This document shows, piece by piece, positions 1-9,328 of a stretch of DNA of 64,000 nucleotides (position 1 is the stretch's first letter; each line of letters opens with the position of its first letter). The DNA lies in NCBI GenBank assembly GCA_016711505.1, contig JADJSV010000001.1:620001-684000 (forward strand), written 5' to 3'. Both the position numbers and the translations under genes were made by a program. The notes below the pieces were generated by a model. That model saw nothing but the letters and a program-made list of their open reading frames with translations. It searched no databases and was not told the DNA's origin. This stretch comes from Bacteroidota bacterium (lineage in GTDB: Bacteria > Bacteroidota > Bacteroidia > AKYH767-A > 2013-40CM-41-45).

Positions 1-2
1 AG

Positions 3-2037
3 CCATACATTTTACATCCATTAGCCGTTGCGCAGATCTGTGCTGAAGAGATCGGATTAGGTCCGCTTGCAATTGTTTGTGCATTGCTGCATGATACAGT
101 TGAAGATACTCATATGACTCTTGAAGATATCAAGAGTAACTTTGGAGAAAAAGCTGCATCAATTGTTGATGGATTAACAAAAATTGCAGGAGTATTCGAT
201 AAAGGAACTTCATTACAGGCTGAGAATTTCAGGAAGATGTTATTGACTCTTTCTGATGATGTGCGTGTGATCTTAATTAAACTTGCCGATCGTTTGCACA
301 ACATGCGTACTCTTGAAAGTATGCGCCGCGATAAGCAATTGAAGATAGCATCAGAGACGGCATACTTGTATGCACCTCTTGCACATAGATTAGGATTATA
401 TTCTATCAAGACAGAGCTTGAAGATCTTTCGATGAAGTTCACTGAACCGGAGATCTATAATAACATTTACGATAAAGTACAACAAACCAGAAAAGAAAGA
501 AATCGTTTCATAAATGAATTCTCTGAACCGATAAAGAATGAACTTATCAAACAGGATTTTAAGTTTGACATCAAAGGGCGTTCGAAATCTATTCATTCTA
601 TCTGGAGTAAAATGAAACGTCAGGGTGTTTCTTTTGAAGAGATCTACGATCTTTTTGCAATCCGTATCATCATTGATACCGATGAAGAAAATGAAAAACC
701 AATGTGCTGGAAAGCATATTCGATCATAACGGATTTTTATCATCCTAATCCTGACCGCTTGCGTGACTGGATCTCTACTCCAAAAGCTAACGGTTACGAA
801 TCATTGCATACCACCGTCATGGGCCCCAATGGAAAATGGGTGGAAGTTCAGATCCGGTCAAGAAGAATGGATGAGATCGCTGAAAAAGGTTATGCTGCGC
901 ACTGGAAATACAAAGAGTCATCAGCAGAATCTGCTATCGATGAGTGGATAGAAAAAATCCGCGAATTGCTCGAAAGTCCGGAGACAAATGCACTCGATTT
1001 CATTGACGACTTCAAACTGAATTTGTTTTCTGATGAGATCTTTGTTTTTACTCCGGGTGGTGATATGAAAACACTTCCTTCCGGAGCAACAGCATTGGAT
1101 TTTGCCTTTGAAATTCATACTGACCTTGGAAGTAAATGTATTGGTGCAAAAGTAAATCATAAACTTGTTCCTCTTTCTCATAAACTGAGAAGTGGTGATC
1201 AGGCAGAAATTCTTACGTCCAACAAACAAACTCCTAAAGAAGACTGGCTTTCGTATGTCGTTACTGCAAAAGCAAAATCGAAAATAAAAACGGCATTAAA
1301 GGAAGAGAAGAAAAAATTCGGTGAAGACGGAAAAGAAATTCTCATGCGGAAATTCCGTCATCTGAAGATCGATTTCAATAATGACAATATCAATGAACTC
1401 CTCGCCTACTACAAGATTCCAAGCAGTCTCGAATTATATTACAGAATTGCAAAAGGTGTAATTGATATTTCCGACCTGAAAGAATTCGTCGATGAAAAAG
1501 GTGTGATCAAAGCAAAGACACCACAACGCATCGAACCGAAGTCGCTGGAACAAATGGTCCAGAACATCCGTGGATCCAGCGACATGCTTGTTATCGGAGA
1601 GAATCTGGATAAGATCGATTACAAACTTATCTCCTTGTTGTAGTCCGATTCCCGGTGATGACGTTTTTGGATTTATTACGATCAACGACGGGATCAAAAT
1701 TCATCGTATCAATTGTCCAAATGCAATTCAGCTTATGTCGAATTATGCCTATCGAATCGTAAAAGCAAAATGGACGAATCAGCATCAGATCGCTTTCCTT
1801 GCTGGAGTACGAATGACAGGAATCGATGAAGTTGGTGTTGTAAATAAAATCTCGAAAGTGATTTCGAGTGAATTAAAAGTAAACATGAGAAGCATCAGTA
1901 TTGAATCAAACGACGGGATCTTCGAAGGAACGATCATGTTGTTTGTTCACGATACTCATCATCTCGATAAGTTGATCCAGAAACTCAAGGAGATTCATGG
2001 GATTCTTACAGTGTCGAGGATTGATGGGAAACAGTAA
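3..2037 (+). CDS. spoT: Bifunctional (p)ppGpp synthetase/hydrolase, 5'-truncated and frameshifted
   Basis: Makes and degrades the stringent-response alarmone (p)ppGpp in the cytosol. The start lies left of the window, and the frame is open from base 3. In order one sees the rest of the HD hydrolase domain (LLHDTVEDT, then DRLHNMRTL near base 290), the RelA-type synthetase domain (ANGYESLHTT near 790), a TGS domain (FVFTPGGDMKTLPSGATALD near 1045) and a C-terminal ACT domain. The frame breaks at an extra A at 1629. Dropping that base joins DKIDYKL to SPCCSPIPGDDVFGF, which is ordinary family sequence. As written, the first frame stops at 1643. The single-base nature suggests a sequencing error rather than a dead gene, since this enzyme is usually important. 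It is followed by fur and purA, an order common in Bacteroidota. Confidence 0.95.
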
Positions 2038-2045
2038 GGTTAATG

Positions 2046-2168
2046 TTCAAGGTTCAAGATTCAAAGTTCAAAGTTCAAAGTTCAAAGTTCAAAGTTCAAA
2101 GTTCAAAGTTGGCTTAAGCAGCTCAAAGTTCGAAGCCAACTTTGAACTTTGAACCTTGAACTTTGAAC
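2046..2168. repeat. Heptamer-armed hairpin (TTCAAAG type)
   Basis: About nine tandem copies of TTCAAAG run from 2046 to 2110. They are followed by a core (GGCTT ... AAGCC) and then the complementary heptamers (CTTTGAA) to 2168. Bases 2080-2115 pair with 2133-2168: 36 bp with one mismatch and a 17-nt loop. It fills the spoT-fur gap. It could act as a transcript end or RNA-stability structure, but there is no clean U-tract on the plus strand. It belongs to the hairpin family seen at 16871, 18933, 20410, 34180 and 63021. Confidence 0.9.
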
Positions 2169-2182
2169 TAAAAAAATAAATT

Positions 2183-2662
2183 ATGTTACAAGCCGCCAAC
2201 GTACAAGAATCAGTAAAAAAAATCTTCACAGAATATCTGGAGAAGAAAAGTCACAGAAAGACTGATGAGCGATATAATATTCTGGAGGAAGTATACAATC
2301 TGGATGACCACTTTGATGTTGAATCGCTTTTTCTGCATATGAAATCGAAAGGTCATAGCATCAGCAGGGCAACGATCTATAATACGATTGAACTCTTGCT
2401 GGATTGTCAGTTGCTGACACGACATCAGTTTGGAAAAAATACAGCACGGTTTGAAAGGTCATTTTCTTCCCGTCAGCATGATCATCTGATCTGTCAGGAT
2501 TGTGAACATGTATTTGAATTCTGTGACCCCCGGATTCAGCAGATCCAATCGATGATGGGCGAGATCTTAAATTTCAAGATCACTAATCACTCTCTGAATC
2601 TCTTCGGAAAATGTCGTGAATTAGAGGATAAAGGTGCATGTAAGCACCGAAAAACCGCATGA
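2183..2662 (+). CDS. fur: Fur-family metal-responsive transcriptional repressor
   Basis: A 159-residue Fur homologue, a DNA-binding regulator that senses iron or a related metal. The winged helix covers roughly residues 20-85, with the recognition helix SISRATIYNTIELL at 59-72. The metal and dimerisation half has HDHLICQDC (H99, H101, C104, C107) and a second Cys pair, C144 and C153, as in structural-zinc Fur proteins. The ATG at 2183 sits 14 nt after the hairpin repeat, with an A-rich leader. It lies between spoT and purA. The exact metal (Fe, Zn or peroxide sensing) cannot be told from sequence. Confidence 0.93.
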   Translation: MLQAANVQESVKKIFTEYLEKKSHRKTDERYNILEEVYNLDDHFDVESLFLHMKSKGHSISRATIYNTIELLLDCQLLTRHQFGKNTARFERSFSSRQHDHLICQDCEHVFEFCDPRIQQIQSMMGEILNFKITNHSLNLFGKCRELEDKGACKHRKTA

Positions 2663-2779
2663 GTTAAGGGATTCGGAGGAATTCCTTTTGAAAATGTACT
2701 AACAAAGGATTGTTTATTACCTGCTTTTTCAAGTAAAATTCTTCTTTGCAGAGAAATTTATTACCATTAAATTCACGCC

Positions 2780-3127
2780 ATGGAATTTAATTATACAATC
2801 AGTAACAAAGGCTCTTATGCCGTTGTCGAAATGAGCGGAAATCTGATCGATAAAAATCAGGCAACTCCCCTGCTCGATGAAATTCAGGAATACATTAACA
2901 AAGGTGTTAATAGTTTTGTTATTTCAATGGAGGCATTCAAATATCTAGATAGTAACGGACTGAATGTTCTTGTCAATATTCTGACAAAGAGTCGCAAAAA
3001 CGGTGGCGATACTACCATATGTTGCATCAGCGATAAGATCAAAGAACTATTGATCATCACGAAACTCAATACAGTTTTCACAATTACAGATGATCTTCCT
3101 GCAGCAATCAAACAATTTCAAAATTAG
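2780..3127 (+). CDS. STAS-domain protein (anti-sigma factor antagonist-like)
   Basis: A single STAS domain of 115 residues. The motif YLDSNGLNVL carries the conserved Asp57-Ser58, the serine that is phosphorylated by anti-sigma kinases in SpoIIAA/RsbV relatives. In that family the unphosphorylated form binds a switch kinase and frees a sigma factor or other partner. No partner kinase or sigma factor is adjacent, so the partner here is unknown. The ATG at 2780 is the only sensible start, and an intrinsic terminator follows directly. Confidence 0.88.
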   Translation: MEFNYTISNKGSYAVVEMSGNLIDKNQATPLLDEIQEYINKGVNSFVISMEAFKYLDSNGLNVLVNILTKSRKNGGDTTICCISDKIKELLIITKLNTVFTITDDLPAAIKQFQN

Positions 3128-3152
3128 TTTCTGAAAATGAAGGAATCAAAAG

Positions 3153-3186
3153 ATCATCCTGTCTTAACTATAGGATGATTTTTTAT
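3153..3186 (+). terminator. Intrinsic terminator after the STAS gene
   Basis: ATCATCCT (3153-3160) pairs with AGGATGAT (3172-3179) across an 11-nt loop and runs into a T-tract. It separates the spoT-fur-STAS stretch from purA. Confidence 0.75.
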
Positions 3187-3230
3187 TTTCAATAAAACCA
3201 ACTTCTTTAAACAAAGTAATTCAATCTATA

Positions 3231-4514
3231 ATGTCAGTCGATGTATTATTAGGTCTCCAATGGGGCGATGAAGGGAAAGGAAAGATCGTAGATGTTTTAA
3301 CTCCCGAATATAATGTTGTTGCCCGTTTTCAAGGTGGACCAAATGCCGGTCATACTCTGGAATTCGAAGGTATCAAACATGTACTTCACACTATACCATC
3401 AGGAATTTTCAGAAAAGGAATTACAAATATTGTAGGAAACGGAGTCGTGATCGATCCGGTTACGTTGAAGAAAGAAATTGATGCTTTGAAAAAGATGAAT
3501 GTCGATATCAACGCTTCACTTTTTATTTCCAGAAAAGCGCATATCATCATTCCAACTCACCGCCTTCTTGATGCTGCTTCCGAGTCGCATAAAGGAAAAG
3601 AAAAGATCGGTTCTACATTACGTGGTATCGGTCCAACTTATATGGATAAGACCGGAAGAAACGGTTTACGTGTTGGTGATATTGAATCACCTGATTTTAA
3701 AAACAGATATGAGAAACTGAAAAATAAACATCTTCAGATTCTCGATCAGATGAATCACGACAAAGACCTGAGTGAACTGGAAGGTCCGTTCTTTGAGGGC
3801 ATTGAACTGATGCGCACATTGAACTTCGTTGACAGCGAACATGTGATCAATCAGTCTATCCTACAGAACAAAACTATTTTAGCTGAAGGTGCTCAAGGCT
3901 CATTGCTGGATATCGATTTCGGCTCCTACCCTTTTGTAACCTCATCCAATACAATTACAGCAGGTGCCTGCACAGGACTTGGTGTTGCTCCGAAACACAT
4001 TGGAAAAGTATTTGGCATCTTCAAAGCATATTGTACCCGCGTTGGTAGTGGTCCGTTTCCAACAGAGTTGAATGATGAAACCGGTGAAGCTCTCCGCAAA
4101 GCAGGAAATGAATTCGGTGCTACAACAGGTCGTCCGCGTCGTTGCGGCTGGCTGGATCTTCCGGCACTTAAATATGCAATCATGATCAATGGCGTAACTG
4201 ATCTGATCATGACCAAACCGGATGTACTCAGCGGATTTCCGACACTAAAAGTTTGTACGCATTATATTGTGAATGGTAAAAAAATGGATTACATGCCATT
4301 CGATATTGTAAATGAACCAGCAGAACCAGTTTATATCGATCTGCCGGGCTGGCAAAAAGATCTTACCGGAATTGTAAACGAAAAAGATTTTCCTGATGAA
4401 CTCTCGCAATACATTGTATACCTTGAAAAAGAATTGAATGTTCCTGTTAGTATTGTTTCTGTTGGTCCCGACCGAAAACAAACTATCAGAAGAATGGATC
4501 TTGTTATTAGTTGA
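3231..4514 (+). CDS. purA: Adenylosuccinate synthetase
   Basis: Converts IMP, GTP and aspartate to adenylosuccinate, the first committed step from IMP to AMP. The protein is 427 residues, a normal length. The N-terminus carries the family signature QWGDEGKGK (residues 9-17), with catalytic Asp and Lys. GPNAGHT follows near residue 38, and the C-terminal half has the GTP-site region TTGRPRRCGW. The stop overlaps the TTG start of the next gene (TTGA), which suggests translational coupling. Confidence 0.97.
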   Translation: MSVDVLLGLQWGDEGKGKIVDVLTPEYNVVARFQGGPNAGHTLEFEGIKHVLHTIPSGIFRKGITNIVGNGVVIDPVTLKKEIDALKKMNVDINASLFISRKAHIIIPTHRLLDAASESHKGKEKIGSTLRGIGPTYMDKTGRNGLRVGDIESPDFKNRYEKLKNKHLQILDQMNHDKDLSELEGPFFEGIELMRTLNFVDSEHVINQSILQNKTILAEGAQGSLLDIDFGSYPFVTSSNTITAGACTGLGVAPKHIGKVFGIFKAYCTRVGSGPFPTELNDETGEALRKAGNEFGATTGRPRRCGWLDLPALKYAIMINGVTDLIMTKPDVLSGFPTLKVCTHYIVNGKKMDYMPFDIVNEPAEPVYIDLPGWQKDLTGIVNEKDFPDELSQYIVYLEKELNVPVSIVSVGPDRKQTIRRMDLVIS

Positions 4515-5293
4515 AAAAGAAACTGAGTAATTCTGAACTGAAAGATTTTTTAGAGGAAAAATATCACCTCTATAACCGTAAAGATTTTATTTCTTCAGAT
4601 CCGATTTCTATTCCGCATCAGTTCTCAACTCAAGAGGATATAGAAATCGCAGGATTTCTTGCTGCAACAATTGCCTGGGGACAACGCACAACTATCCTGA
4701 AAAATGCCGGCGACATTCTGAAAAAGATGGATTTCGCACCCCATCAGTTTGTACTCGACTTTAAGAAAAATGATCTGGCTGTATTTGACGGCTTTGTTCA
4801 CAGGACTTTTAATCAGGAAGATCTGAAGGTCTTTCTTTTTTCACTGCAAAGAATTTTCCGGAAGTACGGAACGTTAGAGAATTTACTAAGTCAATTTCTC
4901 AATTCCGACGATATCGATCTCAGCACAGCCATCTCAAAATGGCGGACAGAATTCTTCAAAATTGACCACAATCCCAGAACTTTGAAACATTTTTCAGATC
5001 CCTTGAATGGCTCAGCCACGAAAAGAATCAATATGTTTTTAAGGTGGATGGTCAGAAAAGATGAATACGGAGTCGACTTTGGGCTTTGGAAATCAATTAG
5101 TAGTGAGATTCTTACCTGTCCGCTCGATGTGCATTCCGGAAGAGTTGCCCGTAAACTCGGACTACTTAAAAGGACTCAGGATGACTGGAAAGCTGCTGCT
5201 GAACTCACTAAAAAGTTAAAAACATTTGACCCTTCTGACCCGGTAAAATATGATTTCGCTCTGTTCGGTTTAGGTGTGTTTGAGAAATTTTGA
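4511..5293 (+). CDS. TIGR02757 (DUF2400) family protein
   Basis: A 260-residue conserved protein of unknown function, recognised by EIAGFLAATIAWGQRTTIL near residue 47 and the ending KYDFALFGLGVFEKF. The family is widespread in Bacteroidota. The only plausible start is the TTG at 4511, which overlaps the purA stop, so the two are probably co-translated. No membrane segment or signal peptide is seen. The conserved helical layout recalls DNA-glycosylase-like folds, but that is only an impression. Confidence 0.85.
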   Translation: MKKKLSNSELKDFLEEKYHLYNRKDFISSDPISIPHQFSTQEDIEIAGFLAATIAWGQRTTILKNAGDILKKMDFAPHQFVLDFKKNDLAVFDGFVHRTFNQEDLKVFLFSLQRIFRKYGTLENLLSQFLNSDDIDLSTAISKWRTEFFKIDHNPRTLKHFSDPLNGSATKRINMFLRWMVRKDEYGVDFGLWKSISSEILTCPLDVHSGRVARKLGLLKRTQDDWKAAAELTKKLKTFDPSDPVKYDFALFGLGVFEKF

Positions 5294-5313
5294 TTGCTTA
5301 TATTTGGACACTC

Positions 5314-7374
5314 ATGCAATTTATCTATCCGGAATTCCTTTTCGCCCTCTCGGTCCTGGCTATACCGATCATCATCCATCTTTTCAATTTCCGCCGGTTC
5401 AAAAAGATCTATTTTACAAATGTAAGGTTTCTTAAAGAGATCAAACAGGACACACAGTCGAAATCGAAATTAAAACATCTGCTTGTTCTGCTGTCACGCC
5501 TACTTGCGCTTACATTTCTAGTTCTGGCATTTGCCCAACCTTTTATTCCGGCAAAGACAAATAAAGTTCAGACAGGTACGAAACGCGTGAGTATTTATGT
5601 AGACAATTCATTCAGCATGGATGCTCTTGGTAAAAATGGCAGCTTACTTGAGACTGCGAAAAAGAAAGCCCGCGAGATCGCAAATGCTTATAAGCCGTCT
5701 GATGAATTTCAATTACTGACCTCGTCTTTTGAAGGCCGGCATCAGAGGCTTGTTAACAGAGATGAATTCATCAGAATACTTGATGAAATTAAACCTACTT
5801 CATCTGTACATTCCATTTCCGAAATTTTGCAACGTCAGCAAGATGCGCTTTTCAGTGAAGGGAAATCAAAAACATCCAAGACTGCATACATCATTTCTGA
5901 TTTTCAGCAAAGCACTTTCAATCTCGAAAGCGCAAAGATCGATTCAGCACTTCAGGTATCTTTAGTGCCGGTTGCAGCTTCTGCTCTGAATAATCTTTTC
6001 ATTGATACCTGCTTTCTCGCTACTCCATTTGTTCAATTGAATACTCCGAATGAACTGGTAGTAAAGATCAGAAATACAGGTGGTACCGATGTTGAAAATA
6101 TTCCGCTCAAATTACTGATCAACAATTCACAGAAAGCTATTGCAAGTATTTCTGTAAATTCAAATTCAAGCATAGAAACCAAATTGAGTTTTACAATTTC
6201 TGCAGGAGGATGGCAACGTGCTCAATTGAATATTACAGATTACCCCATCACATTTGATGATAATTTCTTTTTCAATTTCAATGTCCGGAATAATCTTCAG
6301 GTTCTATGCATCAATGGCGATCAACCTTCGCCTGCACTGAATGCAATTTTTGGAAATGATCCATACTTCAGTCTGAAAAACAGCAATCACAATCAGGTTG
6401 ATTACTCTGCTTTTTCATCAATGCAATTGATCATTCTGAATGAAGTGAATGACTATTCCTCAGGTCTGATTCAGGAGTTGAAAAAATTTGTCACCAAAGG
6501 CGGATCTGTATTTGTGATTCCTTCTACAAATGCAAATATCAGCAACTACAATAATCTGTTTTCAGAACTGGAGATAAATTCTTTCGGAACAAAAGTTCAA
6601 CAGCAGGAAAAGGTAGATAAGATCGAAGTCAGACATCCATTATTCACCGGAGTTTTTGAAAAAGGAAAAAGCCTTCCGGAAAACATGGACCTTCCAATTG
6701 TAAATTCTTACTATTCTGTTTTAAGAAACAGCAAAACAATTTCCGAAACAGTAATGAAATTATCGGGGGGAAACACATACCTGAGTTCTAATCAATCAGG
6801 CCGAGGAGTTGTTTATGTACTAGCCTCTTCATTACAACCTGAAGATGGAAACTTTTCCCGACATGCTCTTTTCGTTCCTGTTCTTTTGAGAGCAGCATTA
6901 CGCGGGTCTTCCGAAATAAACAAACCGCTGATCATCGGTGAAGATCATGATTTTGGAATCAGCGATACACTCATATCAGCTGACAATGTTTTTCATCTGA
7001 TCAATACAAAAGAAAAGTTCGACATCATTCCTGAAAGTAAAATTTACAATAATGCAACGATCTTGTCTGTGCATGATCAGATCAAAAATGCAGAGAACTA
7101 TGATCTGAATGCCGGCAATGCATTGGTAGCTGTGGAATCATTCAACTTCAACAGAAAGGAATCGGATCTGAGTGTCTACTCTCCTACAGAGTTGACAGAG
7201 ATAAGTTCGAAATATGGAAATTCAAAAATAAATGTGATAGAGACTGAAGGAAAAGATCTTTCTCACAGTATTGCTCAACTCAATGAAGGCAAAAGATTAT
7301 GGAAATACTGTATCATACTTGTACTGGTATTTTTAGCAATAGAAATTTTGCTGATCCGATTTTTCAGAAAATAA
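5314..7374 (+). CDS. BatA-type membrane protein with vWA-like region
   Basis: The N-terminus (IYPEFLFALSVLAIPIIIHL, then FNFRRFKK) is the typical N-terminal double-transmembrane BatA domain of Bacteroidota. The second membrane segment is near residues 55-75. A von Willebrand A-like region follows; its MIDAS start is IYVDNSFSMD, normally DxSxS, here D-N-S-F-S. A glutamine-amidotransferase-like middle part and a C-terminal membrane helix (IILVLVFLAIEILLIRFF) complete it. I place the start at ATG 5314 rather than the upstream TTG at 5290, because it gives the usual short N-terminus. The family is linked to aerotolerance or envelope functions, but the role is not established. Confidence 0.85.
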   Translation: MQFIYPEFLFALSVLAIPIIIHLFNFRRFKKIYFTNVRFLKEIKQDTQSKSKLKHLLVLLSRLLALTFLVLAFAQPFIPAKTNKVQTGTKRVSIYVDNSFSMDALGKNGSLLETAKKKAREIANAYKPSDEFQLLTSSFEGRHQRLVNRDEFIRILDEIKPTSSVHSISEILQRQQDALFSEGKSKTSKTAYIISDFQQSTFNLESAKIDSALQVSLVPVAASALNNLFIDTCFLATPFVQLNTPNELVVKIRNTGGTDVENIPLKLLINNSQKAIASISVNSNSSIETKLSFTISAGGWQRAQLNITDYPITFDDNFFFNFNVRNNLQVLCINGDQPSPALNAIFGNDPYFSLKNSNHNQVDYSAFSSMQLIILNEVNDYSSGLIQELKKFVTKGGSVFVIPSTNANISNYNNLFSELEINSFGTKVQQQEKVDKIEVRHPLFTGVFEKGKSLPENMDLPIVNSYYSVLRNSKTISETVMKLSGGNTYLSSNQSGRGVVYVLASSLQPEDGNFSRHALFVPVLLRAALRGSSEINKPLIIGEDHDFGISDTLISADNVFHLINTKEKFDIIPESKIYNNATILSVHDQIKNAENYDLNAGNALVAVESFNFNRKESDLSVYSPTELTEISSKYGNSKINVIETEGKDLSHSIAQLNEGKRLWKYCIILVLVFLAIEILLIRFFRK

Positions 7375-7386
7375 AAAATAACACCA

Positions 7387-8655
7387 ATGAAGATCATTCT
7401 TAAAAATGTGCATGTTTTATCACCGGGAAGTAAACATCATATGAAGGTGAAAGATCTCCTGATCAATTCGGGAACGATTGAAAAAATATCAGATGCCAAT
7501 ACTATTTCTGAAAAAGATGCACAAATTATCGAAGGAAAAAATAATTACGTCAGTGCCGGTTGGTTTGACCTCCATGTGAATTTCCGGGAGCCCGGACATG
7601 AGTACAAAGAAGGATTATCGAATGGCTGCAAAGCCGCAGCCAATGGGGGTTTTACAGGTGTTTTACTAATGCCATCGACTGAGCCTGCCATTGCCTCGAA
7701 AGCTTCAATTGAATACGTTACTCAAAAAACAAAAACGGAGATTGTTGATGTTATTCCGGCAGGAACTTTATCAGTGAACCGTGATGGCAAAGACTTAAGT
7801 GAAATGTATGATATGTCACTTGCCGGAACAAAAGTTTTCACTGACGATAAAAGATCTATCTCCGATTCCGGATTGTTGATCCGTGCATTACAATACTCAC
7901 ACAATTTCAAAGGCAAGATCTTTTCTTTTGCAGAAGACAAATACATCGCCGGAAAAGGCCAGATGAATGAAGGGATCACTTCAACTCAATCAGGATTGAA
8001 AGGCTCACCGGCTTTAGCAGAAGAAGTAAATATCAACCGCGACCTTTTCATAGCGGAATATTGCAACTGTCCGATTCACTTCTCTACGATCTCCAGTGCC
8101 GGTAGCGTTGCTCTTATCAGAGCTGCCAAAGCGAAAGGCATTAAAGTTACCTGCGATGTAGCAGTTGTCAATCTGATGTTCAATGAAGAAAAACTTTCAG
8201 GTTTCGATACAAACTTCAAGGTTAAACCGCCATTACGAACAGAAGAAGACCGGCTAGCTCTTATCGATGGATTAGTAGATGGCACAATTGATTGCATTAC
8301 TTCAGATCATTGTCCTGACGATGTAGAAAACAAACTAAAAGAATTTGAACTGGCCAACTTCGGAATCTCAAGTATCGACACAGCATTTGCAGTTGCAAGA
8401 ACTGCAACAAAAGACAAACTGAATCTGGCTGAACTCGTTTCTAAATTCACCACTCATCCAAGATGTTGCGCCGGACAAAAAACGATCTTGATTGAAGAAG
8501 GCAATCCGGCAAACATAACTGTCTTTGATCCTGACATAAAATGGACGGTGCAGTTAAGTGATATAAAATCTGCTTCTAAGAATACTCCGTTTATTGGAAT
8601 GAAACTTATCGGAAAACCGGTTTGTGTGATTAATAAGGGGATGGTTTCGCTCTAG
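7387..8655 (+). CDS. Dihydroorotase homologue lacking metal ligands (probable non-catalytic)
   Basis: A full-length (422 residues) amidohydrolase of the class I dihydroorotase type, whose active members close the pyrimidine ring. Aligning by eye to that family, the zinc motif HxH reads H63-V-N65. The later His ligands read F181 (SFAEDK) and T234 (HFSTISSAGS). The PHHL motif reads VVNL, and TDHAPH reads SDHCPD. D153 and D307 are kept. Three of six expected metal ligands are therefore missing, and it is probably inactive or structural, like the pseudo-dihydroorotases that support aspartate transcarbamoylase. An active pyrC should exist elsewhere. It starts 12 nt after the BatA gene. Confidence 0.85.
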   Translation: MKIILKNVHVLSPGSKHHMKVKDLLINSGTIEKISDANTISEKDAQIIEGKNNYVSAGWFDLHVNFREPGHEYKEGLSNGCKAAANGGFTGVLLMPSTEPAIASKASIEYVTQKTKTEIVDVIPAGTLSVNRDGKDLSEMYDMSLAGTKVFTDDKRSISDSGLLIRALQYSHNFKGKIFSFAEDKYIAGKGQMNEGITSTQSGLKGSPALAEEVNINRDLFIAEYCNCPIHFSTISSAGSVALIRAAKAKGIKVTCDVAVVNLMFNEEKLSGFDTNFKVKPPLRTEEDRLALIDGLVDGTIDCITSDHCPDDVENKLKEFELANFGISSIDTAFAVARTATKDKLNLAELVSKFTTHPRCCAGQKTILIEEGNPANITVFDPDIKWTVQLSDIKSASKNTPFIGMKLIGKPVCVINKGMVSL

Positions 8656-8704
8656 TTTGGAGAGGCCTGTCTTTCTAAGTCAAGAATGAGCGGCCGATAA
8701 ACGT

Positions 8705-8740
8705 AGGTCAAAGGTTAAAGGTCAAAGGTCAAAGGTCAAG
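8705..8740. repeat. Single-arm heptamer array (GGTCAAA type)
   Basis: Five tandem GGTCAAA-like units, without a recognisable complementary arm nearby. It looks like a half or decayed copy of the hairpins at 20410 and 63021. Confidence 0.8.
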
Positions 8741-8803
8741 CGGATGGATAAGCCGGGACTTTTAATTCGAAAGCCAAAATAAAAAGAAAAAAGAAAAAAA
8801 TAT

Positions 8804-8848
8804 TTCTGCGAATGTTCTGCGAAAATCTGCGACACTCTGCGGGAAATA
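8804..8848. repeat. TCTGCG decamer array
   Basis: Four TCTGCG units spaced 10-11 nt, ending CTCTGCGGGAAATAAA. The same ending closes the right arm of the hairpin at 48961-49085, so the two are copies of one repeat type. It sits about 15 nt before the phosphatase start and so may be in its leader. Confidence 0.8.
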
Positions 8849-8860
8849 AAAAACATTTGA

Positions 8861-9328
8861 ATGATAAAAGTACTCATGGTTTGTCTGGGAAATATTTGCC
8901 GCTCACCAATGGCAGAAGGAATATTGCGTAAGAAAATCGAACAAAATAAATTAGACATCTTTGTTGATTCTGCGGGGACTGCAAATTTTCATGTAGGTGA
9001 ATGTCCGGATGCACGGGCAATTAAAACGGCTAAGAAATTTGGTGTAGATATTTCTCCATTGCGCGGACGACAATTTTCAGAAACTGACTTCGATGAATTC
9101 GATCATATCTTTGTAATGGATGATTCCAACCGTTCGAATGTCCTGAAATTGGCGCGGAACGAAAATGACAGGAAAAAAGTAAGGTTGTTTCTCGACCTTA
9201 CTGATGAATTTCGTTCCAAAGATGTTCCTGATCCGTGGTTTGGTGGTGATGAAGGATTTGTTGAAGTATATGAAATGCTCGATAAGGCATGTGAGAATTT
9301 TCTCATTCGTGAATTAAAGACCAACTGA
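8861..9328 (+). CDS. Low-molecular-weight protein tyrosine phosphatase
   Basis: The N-terminal P-loop CLGNICRS (Cys8 to Arg14, CX5R) is followed by SPMAEG. The general acid is Asp124 in VPDPWFGG, so the fold and catalytic set are complete. It is 155 residues long, usual for the family. It removes phosphate from tyrosine or arginine residues in the cytosol. The substrate is unknown, and no tyrosine kinase is adjacent. The stop and the next ATG share one base (TGATG), so it is coupled to the RsmI-like gene. Confidence 0.93.
   Translation: MIKVLMVCLGNICRSPMAEGILRKKIEQNKLDIFVDSAGTANFHVGECPDARAIKTAKKFGVDISPLRGRQFSETDFDEFDHIFVMDDSNRSNVLKLARNENDRKKVRLFLDLTDEFRSKDVPDPWFGGDEGFVEVYEMLDKACENFLIRELKTN

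Noticed and set aside
2046..2168. CRISPR-like array
   Set aside because: Tandem 7-nt units without spacers and with an inverted arm; no cas gene is in the window.
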